DNA of 39,508 nucleotides from Lacrimispora defluvii (GTDB taxonomy: Bacteria > Bacillota > Clostridia > Lachnospirales > Lachnospiraceae). Positions 1 through 9,659 of this stretch are shown here, one piece after another. The stretch spans positions 1-39,508 of the forward strand of contig JAAOXG010000048.1 in NCBI GenBank assembly GCA_013036995.1. The letters run 5' to 3'. The notes under the pieces were generated by a model. That model was not told where the DNA came from. It saw only the letters and a list, made by a program, of their open reading frames with translations, and did not search any database. The position numbers and the translations under genes were made by a program. Position 1 is the stretch's first letter; each line of letters opens with the position of its first letter.

Positions 1-47
1 CGGAGTTTTGCTCATGGCTATGTGATACATACAAAGGAGTTGAGGTC

Positions 48-1619
48 ATGCGTGTGGGAGATGTACTCCGGCTAAGGAGCGTAGAAGGCTCAGAAATCGT
101 AGCCGGCAATGAGTTCACGGAGCGCCTTGTGACTGGTGTTAATGTTATGGAAGTTCCAGATATTATCAACTGGGTAAAAAAGGGAGAACTATTGATTACA
201 TCCGGATATTCTTACAAAGATGATCCGGCTTCCTTTGCAGAGGTGATTCCAAAATTGGCGGCAAAAGGTGTAGCTGCCATCGGTATCAAAAGAAAAAGAT
301 ATTTTGAAAAAATACCAAAGGTTGTAATTGATGCAGCAAAAAAGAGCCGGATGGTATTGATTGAATTAGATGAAAAGGTTGTATTTTCATCGGTGGTAAA
401 AGAGATGATGACGGAGATTGTATCTTCAGAATATCATGCCCTTACCATTTTACAGGATAGAGTGAATCAGCTGTCTGAAATGCTGGTACAGGGAGATGGA
501 ATTGCAAAATTCTTAGAGCAGTTAAGTGATTTGCTGAGTAATCCCATTGTATTAATTAAGGAAAATGAAGAACATCTTCTCTTTGGCATCAAAGAGGATG
601 AACTGCAGAAAGTTGGATTAAGTACCAGACTGTCTGATTATATGGCAGATGGCAGACAGGGCTTTTTTACCATGGATGCAGATGAAACCAGATACCGTAT
701 CTATGCCCATGCAATCATGCATAAAAGCGAACAGTTAGCAGAGCTTCTGGTGCTGGAGGTAAATAAGGAAATTACTAATGAAGATATGTTCCTGCTTCAT
801 CAGATTACTTATATGATTGGATTGGAGCTGATTAGTGAAACCATTCGTACCAGAACAGAAATGCGTTATGTGGAACAGGTGATTCAGGATTGGATTATGG
901 GCAAAATGGAAAACAGCAGTAATCTGAGAATCCGCGCGGAAGTCTGTGGAATTAAAATCGATGACAGCAGACATTACCGGGTGCTGCTTTTTCATATGGA
1001 AACCCAGAACAATCAGGAAGTCCGTTATATGATAAACCGTTTCCAGAAGAACCTTCGGATGACAGAAGATATTTATCTGACGCCTTTGGATGATACCATC
1101 GCAGCAGTGGTTTCAGAAGAAAATTATCAGAACTGTATCGAGCGGATATTAGAAGAAGGCAGCTATATTCTGGGAAAAAACAGGCTTTCCCTTTGCATTG
1201 GCGGAGAGAGCAGCAAGAATTATGATTTGTCGGAAAGCTACAAAGAGGCAGTGCAGATTTACCGCATCTGTGATAAAAGGGGCAAATATCAGGAATTAAA
1301 TTATTTTGATGATATTGGAATTTATGCATTGTTATATGAGATTCCGGTGGATAAGAAAATGGATAAATTTCTGAACCGCTATCTGACACCATTGATTCAA
1401 TATGATAAGGAACATGAAAGCAATCTCTTTGAAACATTAAAGACCTACATTGGCTGTCAGGGAAATAAGAAGCTTACTGCGGAAAGGATGTTTACGCATT
1501 ATAATACAATCAGTTACCGCCTGGAACGGATTCACCAGATTTTAAATATGGATATCGAGGATGGAAAAGTAAGATTTGAAATACAGCTTGCTATTTTATT
1601 ATATGAAATGTATTTGTAG
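48..1619 (+). CDS. PucR-family transcriptional regulator
   Basis: This 523-residue protein has the two-part layout of PucR/CdaR-type regulators. The N-terminal ~130 residues resemble the PucR purine-catabolism regulatory domain (for example GVNVMEVPDIINWVKKGELL near the start). The last ~65 residues form the PucR C-terminal helix-turn-helix (TAERMFTHYNTISYRLERI). The middle is a GGDEF-like/unassigned sensory region typical of the family. The start at 48 follows a good AAAGGAG site. PucR relatives control purine, allantoin and other nitrogen catabolism genes, usually as neighbours. Here the gene lies directly upstream of, and on the same strand as, the amidase-carbamoyltransferase-carbamate kinase operon, so it is inferred to be its regulator. 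The effector is unknown. The family call is strong; the regulatory target is an inference from position. Confidence 0.9.
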   Translation: MRVGDVLRLRSVEGSEIVAGNEFTERLVTGVNVMEVPDIINWVKKGELLITSGYSYKDDPASFAEVIPKLAAKGVAAIGIKRKRYFEKIPKVVIDAAKKSRMVLIELDEKVVFSSVVKEMMTEIVSSEYHALTILQDRVNQLSEMLVQGDGIAKFLEQLSDLLSNPIVLIKENEEHLLFGIKEDELQKVGLSTRLSDYMADGRQGFFTMDADETRYRIYAHAIMHKSEQLAELLVLEVNKEITNEDMFLLHQITYMIGLELISETIRTRTEMRYVEQVIQDWIMGKMENSSNLRIRAEVCGIKIDDSRHYRVLLFHMETQNNQEVRYMINRFQKNLRMTEDIYLTPLDDTIAAVVSEENYQNCIERILEEGSYILGKNRLSLCIGGESSKNYDLSESYKEAVQIYRICDKRGKYQELNYFDDIGIYALLYEIPVDKKMDKFLNRYLTPLIQYDKEHESNLFETLKTYIGCQGNKKLTAERMFTHYNTISYRLERIHQILNMDIEDGKVRFEIQLAILLYEMYL

Positions 1620-1677
1620 ATAAAATACAAAGGATTTCTCGGAATATTGTAAAAAGTTCATAAAGAAATAAAACTGC

Positions 1678-1704
1678 CACTTGTTATAATAGAATCAACA
1701 AGTG
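1678..1704 (+). promoter_or_regulatory. Dyad operator spanning a TATAAT box
   Basis: A perfect 8-bp inverted repeat, CACTTGTT (1678-1685) and AACAAGTG (1697-1704), surrounds TATAAT at 1685-1690. No good -35 hexamer lies 17 bases upstream, which would suit an activator-dependent promoter. It sits between the PucR gene and the amidase operon, so a PucR binding site is the simplest reading. The arms could also form a hairpin in read-through RNA. Confidence 0.5.
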
Positions 1705-1862
1705 ACGAAGAGGTCGCAGACTGGAAACAGCCTGCTGCCTTTTCTAGTATACGCGAGGAAATTGCAAAGCGTGTTTCTCGTAGTTGCCAGGCAGCCGAAA
1801 GAAGCTGCCGGTGGCAGGTTCTATAGGTTTGTATGAACAATAAGAAAAAATGGAGGTGCAGA
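1705..1862 (+). promoter_or_regulatory. Structured 5' leader of the carbamoyltransferase operon
   Basis: About 160 bases lie between the putative promoter and the amidase start and can form several competing stems. GGCAGC (1790-1795) pairs with GCTGCC (1804-1809) around a CGAAAGAA loop. CTGCC (1805-1809) can instead pair with GGCAG (1813-1817). CCTGCTGCC (1731-1739) can pair with either GGCAG element. A further hairpin lies at about 1751-1780. There is no T-run terminator. Mutually exclusive pairing suggests a switching leader. I compared it by eye with lysine, guanidine, purine and T-box leaders and could not assign it to any class. Confidence 0.35.
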
Positions 1863-1863
1863 T

Positions 1864-3207
1864 ATGATACCGGAAAAACTGACAATAGAATGGTTACGGG
1901 AAAATTATAAAAAAGGAACCGTAACACCAAGAGAAGTGGTGGAAGAAATTGTAACCAGAGCAAAAGAATTAAAGGAAATGAATATCTTTATTGTGGAACC
2001 GGAGAATATGGATTTTGAACAATACCTTTCCAATCTTGGAGAAATGGATTTTGATGAAAAACCACTCTGGGGTATTCCGTTTGCAATCAAGGACAACATT
2101 GATTTAAAGGGCTATCCAACAACAGCTGCCTGTCCGGCATATGGATATGAACCAAAGGAAAGTGCAACGGTTCCGGAGCGCCTGATTAAGGCAGGAGCAA
2201 TCCCAATCGGAAAGACAAATTTAGACCAGTTTGCAACGGGTCTGGTGGGAACTCGTTCACCGTATGGTGAAGTCCACAATTCCATGCGGGAGGAACTGAT
2301 CAGCGGAGGTTCCAGTGCAGGAAGTGCAGTAGCGGTAGCCAAAGGTCTGGCAGCACTGGCACTTGGAACAGATACGGCAGGTTCCGGAAGAGTTCCGGCA
2401 GCGTTAAATAATCTGGTAGGTTTTAAGCCGACTGTAGGTGCATGGCCGCTTCGTGGAGTTGTTCCGGCATGTGCAAGCCTCGACTGTGTTACCGTATTTG
2501 CAAATAACTTAGAGGATGCCTTGGAAACAGACCGCATTGTGAGGGGATTTGATGAAGCAGACCAGTGGTCCAAAGAAGTAATACGAAAAGAAAGTAAGCT
2601 TCCGGAAGTTATTTATATTCCAAAGCAGCCAATTGATTTTTATGGACCATTTGCCAGACAGTATGAGGCAGCCTGGAAGGAATCCATCGCATTAATTGAA
2701 CAGTGTGGTGTGCCGGTAGAATATGTAGATACTTCCTTCTATCAGGAAGCGGCACTGCTTTTATACGGTGGTCCGTGTGTGGCAGAACGCTGGTCAGATT
2801 TGGGCAGCTTTGTAATGGAACATGGAGAAGATTTATTCCCGGTTACAAAGACGATTTTGGAAAGTGGCAACCGCCCGGATTACACTGCAGAATATCTCTA
2901 TCAGACCTTACATAAATTAACGGGCTACCGTCATAGAAGCAATCTTCTTTTGAAAAATAGCATATTGGTATTCCCGACATGCGCAGGAACTTATTCCAGA
3001 GAAGAAGTAAGAAAAAATCCGATTGAGACCAACAGTGATATGGGAAAATATACGAATCATTGCAATCTTCTTGATATGTGTGCCATCGCAGTTCCAACCG
3101 CATTTGCAGAGGAAAATCTTCCATTTGGAGTAACTTTATTTGGCACAGCAGCCAATGAGCATCTTATCTGTGCAGTAGCAGACAGGATAGAAAAGAGCCG
3201 TCTATGA
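1864..3207 (+). CDS. Amidase-signature hydrolase, allophanate hydrolase-like
   Basis: A 447-residue amidase-signature enzyme. The Ser-cisSer-Lys triad is visible: Lys76 in PFAIKDNID, Ser150/Ser151 in ISGGSSAGS, and Ser174 in DTAGSGR. The segment after the triad (VPAALNNLVGFKPTVGAWPL, then RGVVPACASLDCVTVFA) closely resembles the amidase domain of allophanate hydrolase (AtzF/DUR1,2). That enzyme normally carries a further C-terminal domain of about 130-150 residues, absent here, so this is an amidase-only form. The start follows GGAGGTG. Its stop overlaps the start of the DUF2877 gene (ATGA), so they are translationally coupled. It probably cleaves the amide of a ureido or carbamoyl compound feeding, or made by, the neighbouring carbamoyltransferase. 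The exact substrate (allophanate, oxamate-like or other) is not decided by the sequence. Confidence 0.85.
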   Translation: MIPEKLTIEWLRENYKKGTVTPREVVEEIVTRAKELKEMNIFIVEPENMDFEQYLSNLGEMDFDEKPLWGIPFAIKDNIDLKGYPTTAACPAYGYEPKESATVPERLIKAGAIPIGKTNLDQFATGLVGTRSPYGEVHNSMREELISGGSSAGSAVAVAKGLAALALGTDTAGSGRVPAALNNLVGFKPTVGAWPLRGVVPACASLDCVTVFANNLEDALETDRIVRGFDEADQWSKEVIRKESKLPEVIYIPKQPIDFYGPFARQYEAAWKESIALIEQCGVPVEYVDTSFYQEAALLLYGGPCVAERWSDLGSFVMEHGEDLFPVTKTILESGNRPDYTAEYLYQTLHKLTGYRHRSNLLLKNSILVFPTCAGTYSREEVRKNPIETNSDMGKYTNHCNLLDMCAIAVPTAFAEENLPFGVTLFGTAANEHLICAVADRIEKSRL

Positions 3208-4073
3208 AAAATTTAAAAGCAGCATGGATAGAAGAAAAACTGGCGCAGGATTTAAAAGGAAAAATATGTTATACCAATGTTTTATCCGTACATAAAAGTG
3301 TGTTGAATCTGAAATGGGGCAATCGTCTGATTGCAGTTGCAACGGGTGGAACAGAAGATGCGGCAGATGAGATTGTACTGGAAACACAGGAAGATTTTAT
3401 GGATATGCAGATTTTACCGGAAGCTGTATTTCAGATAAAGGACGGAGCAATCAAAGGAGATATGCTTACCGTTGATTTTTCCGATGCAAAGCCTTATAAG
3501 CTGATACATCAGATAAAATATTCTGTTCCGGATGAAAAGCTGCTTATGGAACTGGAGCAGTGGATTTATCAGAATGGAAAAGCATCTTCTTTATACAATG
3601 GTTATTTTAACCAGCCGGAGGATTCAGCACTTGGAAGATATTTCCTGGATGAAATGAAGAAGTTAAAAGAAGCTGCGGCAACAGCTGACCGGGAAGAATT
3701 GTTGCATCAGATGATGGAAATGTGTGGAGCAGGCATCGGACTTACTCCATCGGCAGATGATTTTATCGCAGGAGTGCTTCTGGTATTTTATGCCTATGAG
3801 CCGCTGGATGAAAAAATGTATCAGAAATGCGTGGCATCCGTACAGAAGAAAACAGTAAGCATTTCCGGTTATATGCTTGCAAATGCGGCAAAGGGAAGAG
3901 GAAGAAGTTCAGAACTTAAGCTTTTAGAGGCAATTTCAGCAAAGGATAAATCCGGCATAGAAAAATATTTAGAGGAAGTAAAAGACTTTGGTTCCACATC
4001 AGGAACGGATACCTTAATCGGTATGGTCTTTGGACTACGTTATATCAGGGAAAGCGAGGAAAGAAAAGGATGA
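3204..4073 (+). CDS. allH: DUF2877 protein, AllH (YlbF)-like carbamoyltransferase component
   Basis: A 289-residue DUF2877 protein. The family signature is visible as GAGIGLTPSADDFIAG (residues about 172-187), corresponding to the usual GxGxGLTPxxDD motif. In E. coli the homologue YlbF, renamed AllH, is needed together with FdrA (AllF) and YlbE (AllG) for oxamate carbamoyltransferase activity in anaerobic allantoin use. The gene overlaps both neighbours by 4 bases, showing one operon with coupled translation. The gene order amidase-H-F-G-kinase keeps the trio adjacent. Family assignment is confident. That this copy acts on oxamate is an inference from homology only. Confidence 0.85.
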   Translation: MKNLKAAWIEEKLAQDLKGKICYTNVLSVHKSVLNLKWGNRLIAVATGGTEDAADEIVLETQEDFMDMQILPEAVFQIKDGAIKGDMLTVDFSDAKPYKLIHQIKYSVPDEKLLMELEQWIYQNGKASSLYNGYFNQPEDSALGRYFLDEMKKLKEAAATADREELLHQMMEMCGAGIGLTPSADDFIAGVLLVFYAYEPLDEKMYQKCVASVQKKTVSISGYMLANAAKGRGRSSELKLLEAISAKDKSGIEKYLEEVKDFGSTSGTDTLIGMVFGLRYIRESEERKG

Positions 4074-5599
4074 AAAATATACTTGTAATAAGAAAGAATA
4101 CTTATTTTGATTCCGTTACATTGATGTCTTTATCGGAGGAATTAAAGAAGCTGGATGAAGCAGAAAATGTAATGGTTACGATGGCAACTGCGATGAACAA
4201 AGAGCTGTTACAGAAGGAGCAGTTAGCAGACGCATCCATTGAAGCATGTACGGAAAATGATTTGGTTATTGCAGCAAAGGTGTTAGATGAAGTAGAAGAA
4301 GAGGATTTTATCGGACTTGTGGACGAGAAACTCAAAGGCGATAAGGCATCCGGTGAAAAGGAAGAAGAGGTCTATGCAACCATTAAGCAGGCAAAAGCAG
4401 CAGATGAGGATGCAAATATGGTGGTCATTTCCGTGCCGGGTGAACATGCTGCCAGAGAGGCAAAAATTGCAGTGGAAAATGGCATGAATGTTATGCTATT
4501 CAGTGATAATGTGACTTTAGAGGAAGAACGCTCTTTAAAAGAACTGGCACATGAAAAGGAATTACTGGTCATGGGACCGGATTGCGGAACTGCCATGATA
4601 AACGGAATCGGACTTTGTTTTGCAAATAAGGTTGCAGCAGGTGATATTGGAATTGTAGGAGCTTCCGGTACCGGAATGCAGGAAATTATGGTTTTGATTG
4701 ACCGCTATGGATGTGGTATTTCCAATGCCATTGGTGTAGGCGGAAGAGATTTAAAGGAAGCCATTGGCGGAATTATGATGCTGGATGGACTTCATATGTT
4801 AGAAGCAGATGAAAAAACGAAAGTAATAGTCATTGTATCCAAAGTTCCGGATGAAGCAGTAGAGCAGAAATTATTAGAGGTGATTGAGCGGGATATTACA
4901 AAACCGGTTGTCATTTATTATACAACGGATGAGAAAAAGACCACGGATTTAAAGAAAGTGGTATTTGCAGATTCCCTTCTTTGTGCAGCCCAGAAAGCCT
5001 GTGAGTTATCCTCTGGAAAGAAGCCGGAAGAAAAGATGCAGCAGATAGCAAAATTTGAACAGTTCGCAGATACACAAAAATATATCAGAGGTCTTTACTG
5101 CGGTGGAACGGTATGTGCAGAAGCGTATTACTATTTAAAGCAAAAAGCAGATGAAGTCTACAGCAATGTGACGAAGGATAAAGAACATATGCTTGCAGAT
5201 GTATTTAAAAGTCAGGGACATACGCTGCTTGATTTGGGAGATGATTTCTTCACAACGGGAAGAGCACATCCGATGATTGACCCGACCATCCGGCTGTCAA
5301 GGATTAAAGAGGAGTGTGAAGACCCGGAATGCGCAGTGATTCTTCTGGATTTTGAAATCGGTTATGGTTCCAATGAGAATCCGGCAGGAACAACAATTGA
5401 TGTAATCCGGGAAGGAATGGAGCTGGCAAAAGCCCGGGGCAGAGAAATAAAATTTGTGACCTATGTGCTTGGAACAGATGCAGATATGCAGAATAAGAGA
5501 CAACAGGAAAAACAGTTGGCAGAGTGTGGCTGTCTTATTGCAGAAAGTAATCTGGAAGCAGTAAAAATGGCATGCAGACTGATTGGATTGGAGGAATAG
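4070..5599 (+). CDS. fdrA: FdrA/AllF-like acyl-CoA synthetase-fold carbamoyltransferase subunit
   Basis: A 509-residue FdrA homologue, built like the alpha and beta subunits of succinyl-CoA synthetase fused together. Visible landmarks are the nucleotide/CoA-binding segment VVISVPGEHAAREAKIAVEN, then MGPDCGTAMINGIGLCFANK, the glycine loop DIGIVGASGTGMQEIM, and GVGGRDLKEAIGG. The C-terminal half contains LLDLGDDFFTTGRAHPMIDP, typical of FdrA. In E. coli FdrA (AllF) is part of the oxamate carbamoyltransferase that uses phosphate to release carbamoyl phosphate. It is expected to be cytoplasmic and complexed with the DUF1116 protein. It overlaps allH by 4 bases and lies 3 bases from the DUF1116 gene. 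Length is normal for the family. Confidence 0.9.
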   Translation: MKNILVIRKNTYFDSVTLMSLSEELKKLDEAENVMVTMATAMNKELLQKEQLADASIEACTENDLVIAAKVLDEVEEEDFIGLVDEKLKGDKASGEKEEEVYATIKQAKAADEDANMVVISVPGEHAAREAKIAVENGMNVMLFSDNVTLEEERSLKELAHEKELLVMGPDCGTAMINGIGLCFANKVAAGDIGIVGASGTGMQEIMVLIDRYGCGISNAIGVGGRDLKEAIGGIMMLDGLHMLEADEKTKVIVIVSKVPDEAVEQKLLEVIERDITKPVVIYYTTDEKKTTDLKKVVFADSLLCAAQKACELSSGKKPEEKMQQIAKFEQFADTQKYIRGLYCGGTVCAEAYYYLKQKADEVYSNVTKDKEHMLADVFKSQGHTLLDLGDDFFTTGRAHPMIDPTIRLSRIKEECEDPECAVILLDFEIGYGSNENPAGTTIDVIREGMELAKARGREIKFVTYVLGTDADMQNKRQQEKQLAECGCLIAESNLEAVKMACRLIGLEE

Positions 5600-5602
5600 A
5601 GT

Positions 5603-7015
5603 ATGAATCAGCTTTTTTCACAGGATAAATTAAATATCATAAATGTAGGACTAAAAGGGTTTGGACAGGATGCCATGTCACAGGGTGCTGTTGTAAAACA
5701 GGTGGAATGGAAACCGGTGGCAGGCGGACGAAAAGATATTATCGAAGCACTGGATAAAGTGGAACCCCTTGCAGAGAAAATCAAAGAAGCCAATGAAACA
5801 GTTGTTTCTAGAATGAAAGCAGCAAAGCCGGTGCTTGTGGGTATGGATCTGGCGTTAAACGTAGTGCCGGAGATGACCGAGCATACAATTCTTCATGCGG
5901 GCCCGCCAATTGCATGGGAGAATATGTGCGGTCCAATGAAGGGGGCTGTAATCGGAGCTGTTTTATTTGAAGGATTAGCAGCAGATGATGAAGAAGCTGT
6001 GAAATTAATTGAAAGTGGTGCCATCAAATTTGACCCATGCCATGAGCATAAGGCAGTAGGACCAATGGCAGGTGTTCTTTCCGCACATATGCCGGTTCAT
6101 ATTGTGAAAAATGAGACAAATGGAGACTATGCATATTGCAGCATTAATGAAGGTCTTGGAAAGGTACTTCGTTTCGGCGCATATTCAAAGGAAGTATTGG
6201 ACCGGCTGGCATTTTTAAGAGATGAATTCATGCCGGTTATGCAGAAAGCACTTGCTTTGACAGATGGAATTGATATTAAGCTGATTACTGCCCAGGCATT
6301 GCAGATGGGAGATGAGTGTCACAACCGTAATAAGGCGGCAACTTCTCTTTTCTATAAACAAATCAGTCAGTTGATATTAGAAACGGATTGTGAAAAAGCA
6401 GCCATTCAGAAAACACTTTCCTTTATTGCCGGAAATGACCATTATTTCCTGAATCTGTCCATGCCTGCATGTAAGCTGATTACAGAAGCCGGTCAGAATG
6501 TGCCATATGCAACCATTGTTTCTACGATGGCAAGAAATGGCGTGGAATTCGGAATAAAAGTAAGCGGAATCGGTACGGGAGAATGGTTTGACTATGCTTC
6601 GAATTATATCGAGGGACTTTATTTCCCGGGATATTCGAAGGAAGATGCAAACCCGGATATCGGAGACAGTGCCATTACAGAGACAACCGGTATCGGTGGA
6701 ATGTCAATGGCAGGAGCACCGGCAATTGTGCAGTTTGTCGGCGGTGATGTAGAAGATGCATTTAATACAACAAAAAGAATGTATGGTATTACAACGGATA
6801 TTAATGCGGCGTATGCAATTCCGAATATGAATTTTAAGGGAGCACCAATGGGAATTGATATGTTAAAAGTAATAGAAAGTGGAGTGCTACCGGTAATTAA
6901 TACAGGAATTGCCCATAAGGAAGCCGGAATCGGCCAGATTGGAGCCGGAATTGTAAATCCGCCAATGGAATGCTTCTATCAGGCATTACTGGCATATGTG
7001 AAAAAATATGCATAA
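5603..7015 (+). CDS. allG: DUF1116 protein, AllG (YlbE)-like carbamoyltransferase subunit
   Basis: A 470-residue DUF1116 protein matching the YlbE family in length and landmarks: VGMDLALNVVPEMTEHTILH, the HAGPPIAWENMCGPMKGA segment, CHEHKAVGPMAGVLSAHMPV, and the C-terminal GIAHKEAGIGQIGAGIVNPP. In E. coli YlbE (AllG) pairs with FdrA in oxamate carbamoyltransferase. The start at 5603 follows GGAGGAATAG and sits 3 bases after fdrA, so the two are co-translated, as expected for subunits of one enzyme. Nothing looks truncated. It is followed after 24 bases by carbamate kinase, the enzyme that would use the carbamoyl phosphate. Family call is strong; substrate is not proven. Confidence 0.88.
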   Translation: MNQLFSQDKLNIINVGLKGFGQDAMSQGAVVKQVEWKPVAGGRKDIIEALDKVEPLAEKIKEANETVVSRMKAAKPVLVGMDLALNVVPEMTEHTILHAGPPIAWENMCGPMKGAVIGAVLFEGLAADDEEAVKLIESGAIKFDPCHEHKAVGPMAGVLSAHMPVHIVKNETNGDYAYCSINEGLGKVLRFGAYSKEVLDRLAFLRDEFMPVMQKALALTDGIDIKLITAQALQMGDECHNRNKAATSLFYKQISQLILETDCEKAAIQKTLSFIAGNDHYFLNLSMPACKLITEAGQNVPYATIVSTMARNGVEFGIKVSGIGTGEWFDYASNYIEGLYFPGYSKEDANPDIGDSAITETTGIGGMSMAGAPAIVQFVGGDVEDAFNTTKRMYGITTDINAAYAIPNMNFKGAPMGIDMLKVIESGVLPVINTGIAHKEAGIGQIGAGIVNPPMECFYQALLAYVKKYA

Positions 7016-7039
7016 GAAAAGAAGGAAAGAAGGTGTACT

Positions 7040-7993
7040 ATGAAAAGATATGTAATTGCAATCGGAGGAAATGCGCTGGAAGAAAAGAAAAATTCATTAC
7101 CGGAAATCTTCCGGCAGATTGCAGGCTGCATCGCACACCTGATTGAAAAGGGGGACAGCATTGCCATTGTATTCGGCAATGGTCCCCAGGTTGGAAAACT
7201 GGTTATGCAGAATCACTATGCCAGCAAAGAAATAGAAGAAAATACCATTGATGAATGCGTTGCCATGACGCAGGCTCTCATCGGCTATCAGTTGGAAAAG
7301 GAGCTGGGAAATGCATTGCTTTCCTATGGCGTAAAAAGAAATATTGTCAATGTCATAACCCAGGTTGTGGTAGACGAACAGGAATTAGCTCATGCAAAGC
7401 CAACAAAACCTATTGGGGCGGCGTACTCCAAAGAAGAGGCAGACCGCCTTTGCAGGGAACGCCCGGGTATCGTATTTAAAGAGGATTCCTTAAGAGGCTG
7501 GCGCAGAGTTGTGGTATCACCAAAACCGCTGCGTATCCGGGAAATTGAAACTATCCGGGCATTATTAGAACAGGAAAATATTGTAATTGCTGGAGGGGGA
7601 GGCGGAATTCCGGTTATTGAGAAAGCGGATAAAGAATATCTGGGCGTTGATGCAGTTATTGATAAAGATTATACGGCAGAAAGAATTGCAGAAGATGTAG
7701 AAGCAGATGTGCTGGTTTTACTGACCGGAGTGGAATATGTAGCCATTCATTATGGCAGGGAAGAACAGCAGAATCTCAAAGAAATTTCATCCGATGAAAT
7801 GAAACAGTATGAAGCAGACGGCGAGTTCTCGGAAGGCAGTATGCTTCCAAAGGTAAAAGCAGCACTTCAATTCGCTGAAAGCAGACCCGGCAGGGAAGCG
7901 GTCATCGGTACTTTGGCAAAGTTAGAAGATATTTTAGCGGGAACCAGTGGTACCCGGATAAAAGAAGCAGAAGGGATTTGTAAACGGATTTAA
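7040..7993 (+). CDS. arcC: Carbamate kinase
   Basis: A 317-residue carbamate kinase of the amino-acid kinase fold, cytoplasmic. Motifs seen are IAIGGNALEE at the N-terminus, VFGNGPQVGKL (phosphate-binding loop), NIVIAGGGGGIPV, the DAVIDKDYTAERIA segment that includes the catalytic region, LLTGVEYVAI and the C-terminal GTLAKLEDILAGTSGTRI. It converts carbamoyl phosphate and ADP to ATP, CO2 and ammonia. As the last gene of this operon it makes the phosphorolytic carbamoyltransferase energy-yielding, the role of AllK/YbcF in E. coli allantoin fermentation. No arginine deiminase or ornithine carbamoyltransferase gene lies in the window, so an arginine-deiminase role is less likely. The start follows AAAGAAGG. 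Confidence 0.93.
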   Translation: MKRYVIAIGGNALEEKKNSLPEIFRQIAGCIAHLIEKGDSIAIVFGNGPQVGKLVMQNHYASKEIEENTIDECVAMTQALIGYQLEKELGNALLSYGVKRNIVNVITQVVVDEQELAHAKPTKPIGAAYSKEEADRLCRERPGIVFKEDSLRGWRRVVVSPKPLRIREIETIRALLEQENIVIAGGGGGIPVIEKADKEYLGVDAVIDKDYTAERIAEDVEADVLVLLTGVEYVAIHYGREEQQNLKEISSDEMKQYEADGEFSEGSMLPKVKAALQFAESRPGREAVIGTLAKLEDILAGTSGTRIKEAEGICKRI

Positions 7994-8018
7994 TGAGAAA
8001 AACGAATCGCCAAGCACC

Positions 8019-8047
8019 TTGCACTTTTTATTTGATTAGTATACAAT
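8019..8047 (+). promoter_or_regulatory. Sigma-A-type promoter for enolase
   Basis: TTGCAC at 8019-8024 and TACAAT at 8042-8047 are separated by exactly 17 bases, a good housekeeping promoter. Transcription would begin near 8054, inside the first hairpin of the enolase leader. Confidence 0.65.
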
Positions 8048-8050
8048 AAA

Positions 8051-8147
8051 CGAAGTTAGTAATGACTAACTTCGCGTGAATTATAGGGACTCCTTTGGGA
8101 TATGGAGACGGCAATATCCATATTCACCGGAAGAAATATTCTTCCGG
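8051..8147 (+). promoter_or_regulatory. Enolase 5' leader with three consecutive hairpins
   Basis: Three stems lie in a row. The first is 10 bp around an AATG loop (8051-8074, arms CGAAGTTAGT and ACTAACTTCG). The second is 7 bp, ATATGGA (8100-8106) with TCCATAT (8117-8123). The third is 9 bp, CCGGAAGAA (8127-8135) with TTCTTCCGG (8139-8147). None is followed by a T-run, so they are unlikely to be simple terminators. The first would sit at the very 5' end of the enolase mRNA and could protect it. I do not recognise a known RNA family. Confidence 0.45.
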
Positions 8148-8194
8148 GAGGAAAAGTCCTGTATCTGACAAAATGAAAAGAAAGGTGATAATAG

Positions 8195-9496
<1,302 letters not shown>

Positions 9497-9535
9497 TGTA
9501 CTCCTATAGAAAAAAGATATTCATTAACAAACCAG

Positions 9536-9565
9536 AAAGGAAGCTGCAGAGATGCGGCTTCCTTT
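9536..9565. terminator. Hairpin terminator between enolase and the convergent repressor gene
   Basis: A perfect 9-bp inverted repeat, AAAGGAAGC (9536-9544) with GCTTCCTTT (9557-9565), lies 40 bases after the enolase stop. The flanking T-rich runs are short on both strands. It probably serves as a bidirectional terminator for enolase and the convergent S24 repressor gene. Confidence 0.55.
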
Positions 9566-9659
9566 CAAGTTCAAGTCCTTTCAAGTTTGTCAGAATTCCT
9601 TCATACATATCTTATAATACCAAGGATACAGAAAATACTGTCCAAAAAGAAGGACTTGA

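Noticed and set aside
2-25. End of an upstream reading frame (GVLLMAM then TGA)
   Set aside because: Only seven codons are in the window, so no gene can be supported.
1705-1830. Possible lysine riboswitch or T-box (AGAGGTCGC, AGTAT and GCCGAAAG fragments)
   Set aside because: The full conserved core of the lysine class and the T-box TGGNACCGCG element are missing, so only an unassigned leader is claimed.
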